From: Drosophila persimilis
Lineage: Eukaryota; Arthropoda; Insecta; Diptera; Drosophilidae
NCBI RefSeq assembly: GCF_003286085.1
Contig: NW_020825288.1
Coordinates: 11,656,001-11,720,000 of the forward strand
DNA length: 64,000 bases
Reading direction: 5' to 3'
Part shown: piece by piece, positions 63,701 through 64,000 of the stretch
Layout: every line of letters starts with the position of its first letter
How positions within the stretch are numbered: position 1 is the stretch's first letter
Program-made: the position numbers and the translations under genes
Notes under the pieces: generated by a model
The model's database searches: none
What the model was told of the DNA's origin: nothing
What the model saw: only the letters and a program-made list of their open reading frames with translations

Positions 63701-64000
63701 TGACAGCAAACCTGAAGACATAAACAGAGACATTTCCTGCATGGGCATGGGGATGGGCATTACCTTTGAGCAGCTTACTCGGGTTTTTCTGTTCTGTTTA
63801 GCATTACCTGAACTTCGTGTTTCTCTCACTTCTTGGGGCAGGCTCAAGCTGGAGTACTACGAGCAGGCCTGCGCCGTGGACAGCGTCACCAAGAAGTGTG
63901 CCGGGCGACCCAGCGGCTGTCGAACGGCAATGATTGGCATCCTGGGCACTATGCTGCGGACCACCTGTGCCTGCCAGGGCACCGATCCCCAGCATCTGTA
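12528..64000 (+). CDS. Gfrl: Gfrl/munin, GDNF family receptor-like (12 exons seen, 3' end outside window)
   Basis: Predicted cell-surface receptor of the GDNF-receptor-alpha family. I joined it by hand from exons 12528-12774, 39618-39740, 48238-48408, 48467-48614, 49798-49925, 51393-52044, 52973-53073, 57380-57751, 60783-60838, 60978-61162, 61264-61455 and 63842-64000. Every junction has GT/AG borders and keeps frame, giving about 844 residues without a stop. Order: signal peptide (about residues 1-33), GDNF-receptor domain 1 (about 90-180), domain 2 (about 190-272), low-complexity linker (about 273-666), domain 3 (667 to about 755) and domain 4 (about 765 onward, cut by the window end). Domains were recognised from their regular cysteine spacing, including the CxC pairs CLC, CIC, CLC and CAC. 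Vertebrate family members bind GDNF-type ligands and signal with RET; that role here is family knowledge. The C-terminal anchor is not visible. Three other genes lie inside introns 1 and 2. Confidence 0.9.
15711..15731. repeat. (GCT)n triplet repeat
   Basis: Seven uninterrupted GCT units in intron 1. They give poly-Ala or poly-Leu in spurious frames; non-coding. Confidence 0.9.
17820..17843. repeat. TACAGG hexamer tandem, 4 copies
   Basis: Four exact TACAGG units. It contains repeated AGGTAC and AGGTA words that resemble splice donors (AG/GTAC) but has no adjacent exon. Confidence 0.85.
22953..23080 (+). mobile_element. Decayed short repeat element with AATACCCT...AGGGT end
   Basis: It starts with AATACCCTCGAGGAGGGT, a small hairpin, followed by GTTTTTGCAACGCAACGGAGG and TTCTTGAATAGAATCAAGAG. 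This pattern is typical of abundant non-autonomous elements scattered through Drosophila genomes, often near genes in the obscura group. No coding capacity. The precise family (SGM/INE-1-like helentron or other) cannot be settled here. Confidence 0.5.
25212..25245 (+). mobile_element. Fragment of TATACCCT-type short repeat
   Basis: CTATACCCTGTAAGCGTACA followed by CAAGGGTGTACGAGTATC. It resembles the end hairpin of the repeat at 22953 and 40237; only the terminal part is recognisable. Confidence 0.35.
29775..29845. repeat. 44-bp tandem duplication
   Basis: A roughly 27-bp core (CTCCRAATTGAAGTTGAGCT followed by an A-run) occurs at 29775-29801 and again at 29819-29845 with two differences, spaced 44 bp. 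The intervening sequence is CTCTGCT-rich. It produces repeated peptides in spurious open frames on the minus strand. Confidence 0.75.
31504..31720 (+). mobile_element. Small element with inverted ATACCCT ends, about 217 bp
   Basis: The left end TATACCCTGGCAGAG and the right end GCTGCGAGGGTATC are inverted copies of each other. Just inside the left end, GATGTTCGCAAAGGACTCAG resembles the GTTTTTGCAACGCAACGGAGG of the copy at 22953. MITE-like or helentron-derived; no protein encoded. Confidence 0.45.
32498..32580. repeat. 13-bp perfect inverted repeat with AT-rich loop
   Basis: ATGTTGTACATGT at 32498-32510 and its exact reverse complement at 32568-32580, separated by 57 nt of AT-rich sequence. 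It lies in an AT-rich island within Gfrl intron 1. Confidence 0.75.
34171..34403 (+). mobile_element. Small element with inverted ATACCCT ends, about 233 bp
   Basis: GATACCCTTTGCAG at 34171-34184 is matched in inverted form by CTTGGAGGGTATA at 34391-34403. The inner sequence is diverged. Size and ends are like the copy at 31504-31720, so both are probably the same family. Confidence 0.4.
35805..35843. repeat. (CAG)n-type triplet repeat
   Basis: Interrupted CAG/TAG/CAA triplets with seven consecutive CAG units, in Gfrl intron 1. Confidence 0.85.
37989..37994 (-). terminator. Possible poly(A) signal (ATTAAA) of PPP2R3C
   Basis: ATTAAA on the minus strand about 62 nt after the stop codon. It is the nearest plausible cleavage signal; no AATAAA is closer. 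This is a weak assignment. Confidence 0.35.
38056..39497 (-). CDS. CG4733: PP2A regulatory subunit B''-gamma, PPP2R3C (G5PR) orthologue
   Basis: The fly orthologue of human PPP2R3C, an EF-hand protein that targets protein phosphatases 2A/5 (role from family knowledge). Exons on the minus strand: 39497-38487, 38430-38213 and 38146-38056, 439 residues; human is about 453. Conserved blocks I recognise: [58 protein letters not shown], then a canonical EF-hand loop [12 protein letters not shown] (about residues 282-293, Ca ligands at positions 1, 3, 5 and 12), a degenerate second EF-hand ([11 protein letters not shown]), [19 protein letters not shown] and the terminal FWAYENRE. The 91-nt last exon is set by acceptor CGCCGCAG and stop 38058-38056. 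Introns are 56 and 66 nt. For intron 1, an alternative acceptor 15 nt upstream would leave 41 nt and add KYYPK; the 56-nt form matches the human protein without a gap ([13 protein letters not shown]). The gene is nested antisense in Gfrl intron 1. The symbol is from memory. Confidence 0.92.
39554..39580. repeat. (AAAAT)n tandem in the PPP2R3C/Gfrl exon 2 spacer
   Basis: About five AAAAT units. It lies within the 120 bp that separate the PPP2R3C start codon from Gfrl exon 2, so it is inside the promoter or 5' UTR of PPP2R3C and just upstream of the exon 2 acceptor. Confidence 0.8.
39618..39740 (+). CDS. Gfrl: Gfrl coding exon 2: first half of GDNF-receptor domain 1
   Basis: This exon is 123 nt, phase 1 at both ends, with acceptor TTTTTTCAG and donor GTAAAA. 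It encodes [20 protein letters not shown] continuing to the motif [14 protein letters not shown]. Its cysteine spacing matches the N-terminal half of a GDNF/GAS1 domain. The preceding 26.8-kb intron makes it easy to miss. Its 5' border is only 120 bp from the start codon of the PPP2R3C gene on the opposite strand, so that gene's promoter or 5' UTR must lie next to or over this exon. Confidence 0.88.
39741..41613 (+). other. Gfrl intron 2, 5' part
   Basis: Non-coding. It contains a repeat-element relic at about 40237-40470 and otherwise simple AT-rich sequence. It ends at the poly(A) signal of the antisense eIF3g gene. Intron 2 as a whole is 39741-48237 (8,497 nt). Confidence 0.7.
40237..40470 (+). 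mobile_element. SGM-like repeat relic in Gfrl intron 2
   Basis: TATATCCCGTGCTCATAGAG then TACAAGGGTATATTG form an imperfect hairpin very like the ends of SGM/DINE-type repeats of the obscura group (TATACCCG...AGGGTATATT, from memory). The right boundary is uncertain, and the internal AT-rich sequence is degenerate. Confidence 0.45.
41614..41619 (-). terminator. Poly(A) signal of eIF3g gene
   Basis: AATAAA on the minus strand about 90 nt downstream of the stop codon, in AT-rich sequence. It is the first such hexamer after the coding region. Confidence 0.6.
41708..42538 (-). CDS. eIF3g2: Translation initiation factor eIF3 subunit g (eIF3g2-like, intronless)
   Basis: Subunit g of eIF3, which binds RNA and aids scanning during translation initiation in the cytoplasm. 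It has 276 residues in one exon. The start was chosen at 42538 ([19 protein letters not shown]) because family members begin just before SWADEVE; an in-frame ATG at 42592 would add 18 hydrophobic/basic residues not seen in the family. In order: the N-terminal eIF3g domain ([16 protein letters not shown]), a zinc-knuckle-like [13 protein letters not shown] (about 122-134), an Ala run, KYVSPFLK, a Gly-rich hinge, and an RRM (about 198-273) with RNP2 VRISNL and RNP1 KGFAYVHF, ending VEWSKPQP. Flies have two eIF3g genes: an X-linked, general one and an autosomal, testis-biased one (recalled). The lack of introns fits the second. It lies head-to-head with the dioxygenase gene. Confidence 0.92.
   Translation of the reverse strand: MKPMKTSWADEVEADYVDGLPPSKEYTQGNLKFVAEYKYNEDGKKVKVVRTYKIQKQTVPKVVARRRNWSKFGDSLLDKPGPCSQTTMVAEEVHMVFISSKELEQAQAQEPQVEPGKNIARCRICNGEHWSVNCPYKGTSMDSKTLMESKATAAAAAAVSDASKTGKYVSPFLKEGGCAIGGGIGIGAKPWVRERSAVRISNLSESMTEADLEELVKKIGPHTKLYLAREKNTGLCKGFAYVHFKFRQDAAAAIEILNGHGYDHLILCVEWSKPQP
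42969..42986. repeat. Palindrome CCGTATTG-GT-CAATACGG
   Basis: An 8-bp perfect inverted repeat with a 2-bp spacer. Its right arm extends into CAATACGGCAACCCT (42979-42993), which recurs exactly at 43023-43037, 44 bp away. The arrangement is suggestive of a protein-binding site cluster, but the factor is unknown. Confidence 0.7.
43241..43248. promoter_or_regulatory. DRE motif TATCGATA
   Basis: A perfect TATCGATA, the binding site of DREF (and competed for by BEAF-32) in Drosophila. It lies in the divergent region between eIF3g2 and the dioxygenase gene, about 220 bp upstream of the possible first exon of the latter. A housekeeping-type promoter here is an inference. Confidence 0.5.
43717..44919 (+). 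CDS. CG4335: Trimethyllysine dioxygenase (TMLHE homologue), carnitine synthesis
   Basis: Fe(II)/2-oxoglutarate oxygenase expected to hydroxylate trimethyllysine, the first step of carnitine synthesis. Exons are 43717-43951 and 44012-44919, joined over a 60-nt intron through a split Trp codon (W-SDGH), 380 residues. The N-terminal zinc domain has [11 protein letters not shown] with C39, C41 and C44 and H83. The catalytic domain has [27 protein letters not shown] (Fe ligands H204 and D206), [10 protein letters not shown] (Fe ligand H348) and GRRTMSGAY (Arg357 probable 2OG ligand). [13 protein letters not shown] and ARVLGI favour TMLHE over butyrobetaine dioxygenase. The 5' end is uncertain: an exon 43462-43501 could splice to 43706 in frame and add 17 residues ([17 protein letters not shown]). 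No clear mitochondrial presequence is seen either way. The symbol is from memory. Confidence 0.88.
44990..44995 (+). terminator. Poly(A) signal of trimethyllysine dioxygenase gene
   Basis: AATAAA about 70 nt after the stop codon at 44917-44919. It follows a short AAATGC repeat in the 3' UTR. Confidence 0.65.
44996..48237 (+). other. Gfrl intron 2, 3' part, no supported gene
   Basis: This follows the dioxygenase gene. It includes a dense CACTCA/CACTCT-rich tract (about 46119-46207), an AT-rich island (about 46750-47120) and the pyrimidine-rich acceptor of exon 3. I see no coding exon; the open frames are short and of biased composition. Confidence 0.65.
46119..46207. repeat. CACTCA/CACTCT-rich degenerate repeat
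   Basis: About 90 bp made almost only of CACTCA, CACATACA and CTCTCACA words. Non-coding. Confidence 0.7.
48238..48408 (+). CDS. Gfrl: Gfrl coding exon 3: second half of GDNF-receptor domain 1
   Basis: This exon is 171 nt, phase 1 at both ends, with a strong pyrimidine-rich acceptor (CTCTCTTTTGCAG) and a GTAAGT donor. It encodes the [15 protein letters not shown] start, the [13 protein letters not shown] core with the family CxC motif, and [10 protein letters not shown]. Together with exon 2 it completes domain 1. Without splicing, the frame closes within six codons of the donor, which supports the junction. Confidence 0.92.
48467..48614 (+). CDS. Gfrl: Gfrl coding exon 4: first half of GDNF-receptor domain 2
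   Basis: It encodes [20 protein letters not shown] and then the [18 protein letters not shown] and CKMENR segments, a classic N-terminal GDNF/GAS1 half-domain. The donor GTAATT starts at 48615 and the exon ends in phase 2. Two in-frame acceptors 15 nt apart are possible: after AATTAG at 48451 (intron 43 nt, adding VHPGT before AEKD) or after GAACAG at 48466 (intron 58 nt). I chose the second because 43 nt is below the usual minimum for fly introns, and a CCAAT branch-like sequence lies about 20 nt upstream of it. The choice changes five residues outside the domain. Confidence 0.85.
48615..49797 (+). other. Gfrl intron 4
   Basis: 1,183 nt, non-coding. It has an AT-rich first third, a (CA)n tract at 49118-49137 and GC-rich GGGTCC repeats near 49283-49310. 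No gene seen. Confidence 0.7.
49118..49137. repeat. (CA)n microsatellite
   Basis: About nine CA units in Gfrl intron 4. Confidence 0.85.
49798..49925 (+). CDS. Gfrl: Gfrl coding exon 5: second half of GDNF-receptor domain 2
   Basis: This 128-nt exon runs from phase 2 to phase 1, with acceptor TCATTACAG and donor GTAAGT. It encodes [20 protein letters not shown], then KKRCDRIF and NHNPCVG, with the CxC pair (CIC) and terminal Cys expected of the family. Because it ends in phase 1, it can join in frame to exon 6, 8 or 9, so the linker-coding exons downstream are potentially optional. Confidence 0.92.
49926..51392 (+). other. Gfrl intron 5
   Basis: 1,467 nt, non-coding. It has an AACAAC-rich stretch (49975-50035), CT/TA repeats (50630-50665) and no gene-like frame apart from one that is simply the start of exon 6 read back into the intron. 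Confidence 0.7.
51393..52044 (+). CDS. Gfrl: Gfrl coding exon 6: charged and His-rich linker
   Basis: This 652-nt exon encodes about 217 residues with no Cys and no recognisable fold. The order is a Lys-Pro repeat block ([19 protein letters not shown]), a long Asp/Glu-rich block ([14 protein letters not shown]), a short ordered-looking [17 protein letters not shown] segment, an acidic run ([10 protein letters not shown]), and two His clusters ([13 protein letters not shown] and [12 protein letters not shown]). N-glycosylation sequons NGT and NET are present. The acceptor is TCTTTGCAG; the donor GTATGT starts at 52045. The frame stays open across the whole span, which is far longer than expected by chance, and phase matches both neighbours. 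It separates domains 2 and 3. Confidence 0.82.
52045..52972 (+). other. Gfrl intron 6
   Basis: 928 nt, non-coding. If the donor at 52045 is not used, the frame closes within five codons. No gene seen. Confidence 0.7.
52973..53073 (+). CDS. Gfrl: Gfrl coding exon 7: short linker exon
   Basis: This 101-nt exon runs from phase 2 to phase 1. Its acceptor CTATTTAG is modest; its donor GTAAGT is strong. It encodes [20 protein letters not shown] followed by [14 protein letters not shown]. The composition is not repetitive, so this may be a conserved short segment of the linker. It completes the phase-1 to phase-1 pair exon 6 + exon 7, so it would be included or skipped together with exon 6. Confidence 0.78.
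53722..53745. repeat. (CT)n microsatellite
   Basis: About twelve CT units in Gfrl intron 7. Confidence 0.9.
54532..54552. repeat. (CA)n microsatellite
   Basis: About ten CA units in Gfrl intron 7. Confidence 0.9.
57380..57751 (+). CDS. Gfrl: Gfrl coding exon 8: Gly-Ser-rich linker (possible cassette)
   Basis: This 372-nt exon is phase 1 at both ends, with acceptor AAATTGCAG and donor GTATGT. It encodes [20 protein letters not shown], a Gly-Ser repeat block ([19 protein letters not shown]) from a GGCTCT/GGCTCC microsatellite at about 57477-57560, a YNYNYPG segment, [11 protein letters not shown] with an NIS sequon, and [11 protein letters not shown]. If the donor is not used, the frame continues 13 codons and stops at 57790-57792, so intron retention would give a short form lacking domains 3 and 4. 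Whether that form is made cannot be told here. Confidence 0.82.
57477..57560. repeat. Coding GGCTCT/GGCTCC repeat (Gly-Ser)
   Basis: Hexamer repeats within Gfrl exon 8, in frame, encoding alternating Gly and Ser with occasional Phe and Thr. The copy number is probably variable between individuals (inference from the repeat type). Confidence 0.8.
57752..60782 (+). other. Gfrl intron 8
   Basis: 3,031 nt, non-coding and strongly AT-rich to about 59660, with many ACCAAA/AAACCA words and short A-runs. A GGGTTC/GCAGAT tandem lies at about 60475-60520. No gene seen. Confidence 0.65.
60783..60838 (+). CDS. Gfrl: Gfrl coding exon 9: micro-linker before domain 3
   Basis: This 56-nt exon runs from phase 1 to phase 0, with acceptor CCGATGCAG and a strong GTGAGT donor. 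It encodes [19 protein letters not shown], an amphipathic-looking segment leading into domain 3. The next AG downstream (60789-60790) would give a stop within five codons, so this acceptor is the only workable one nearby. Confidence 0.85.
60978..61162 (+). CDS. Gfrl: Gfrl coding exon 10: GDNF-receptor domain 3
   Basis: This 185-nt exon runs from phase 0 to phase 2, with acceptor TTCCTTAG and donor GTAAGT. It encodes [20 protein letters not shown], then [20 protein letters not shown] and DIAFCLC. It is the best match to the GFR-alpha/GAS1 family in the window, with the full C-x(6)-C-x(5)-C ladder and the CLC pair. The downstream intron is only 101 nt. Confidence 0.93.
61264..61455 (+). CDS. 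Gfrl: Gfrl coding exon 11: end of domain 3 and start of domain 4
   Basis: This 192-nt exon runs from phase 2 to phase 2, with acceptor GTTCGTCGCAG and donor GTGGGT. It encodes [20 protein letters not shown] (the end of domain 3), a Pro/Asn/Ser-rich hinge and [16 protein letters not shown], the first cysteines of domain 4. Confidence 0.91.
61456..63841 (+). other. Gfrl intron 11
   Basis: 2,386 nt, non-coding. It contains GA/GT repeats (62440-62500) and a GGTGGA tandem (about 62705-62730). A few splice-like signals occur but none gives a cysteine-patterned exon. No gene seen. Confidence 0.65.
63842..64000 (+). CDS. Gfrl: Gfrl coding exon 12 (partial): GDNF-receptor domain 4
   Basis: The acceptor TTGGGGCAG lies after a pyrimidine tract. 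The exon encodes [20 protein letters not shown], then [20 protein letters not shown] and [11 protein letters not shown]. The frame is open at the last base of the window, so the exon continues. The YEQAC motif and the TCAC pair are typical for the second half of a GDNF/GAS1 domain. Confidence 0.91.

Overview
The window looks like euchromatic DNA of a Drosophila-type fly, possibly of the obscura group. The reasons are short introns with GTAAGT-type donors, fly-like CA/CT/GA/CAG microsatellites, repeated ACTCGT hexamers, several decayed copies of a short repeat with TATACCCT ends, and four protein-coding genes that align best with known fly genes. I see no bacterial features, CRISPR array, rRNA or credible tRNA gene.

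The window is dominated by one very large plus-strand gene, Gfrl (GDNF family receptor-like, also called munin). I could follow its coding exons from the start codon and signal peptide at 12528 to the last base, where it runs off the end. The twelve exons keep frame across every junction and give about 844 residues. These are a signal peptide, two cysteine-rich GDNF-receptor/GAS1 domains (exons 2-5), a long low-complexity linker (exons 6-9) and two more GDNF-receptor domains (exons 10-12). The C terminus, and therefore any membrane anchor, lies beyond the window.

Three unrelated housekeeping or metabolic genes are nested inside the first two introns of Gfrl. At the 3' end of the 26.8-kb first intron, on the minus strand, is the fly PPP2R3C gene (38056-39497, three exons). 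Its start codon lies only 120 bp from Gfrl exon 2. In the 8.5-kb second intron sit an intronless minus-strand eIF3g gene (41708-42538, probably eIF3g2) and a plus-strand trimethyllysine dioxygenase gene (coding from about 43717 to 44919). These two are divergent and share a 0.9-1.2 kb intergenic region that contains a DRE motif and a CAATACGG palindrome.

Positions 1-12527 and most of intron 1 (12775-38055) hold no gene I can support. Open frames there are short, compositionally biased and overlap on both strands. The visible content is simple repeats, AT-rich islands and four small repeat-element relics near 22.95, 25.2, 31.5 and 34.2 kb. A fifth relic lies in intron 2 near 40.2 kb. The genes do not form a pathway: Gfrl is a cell-surface receptor, while the nested genes act in phosphatase regulation, translation initiation and carnitine synthesis. 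I found no sign of a new multi-gene system. The more interesting points are the phase-1 exon design of Gfrl, its charged and His-rich linker, the nested architecture, and two in-frame tandem splice acceptors.
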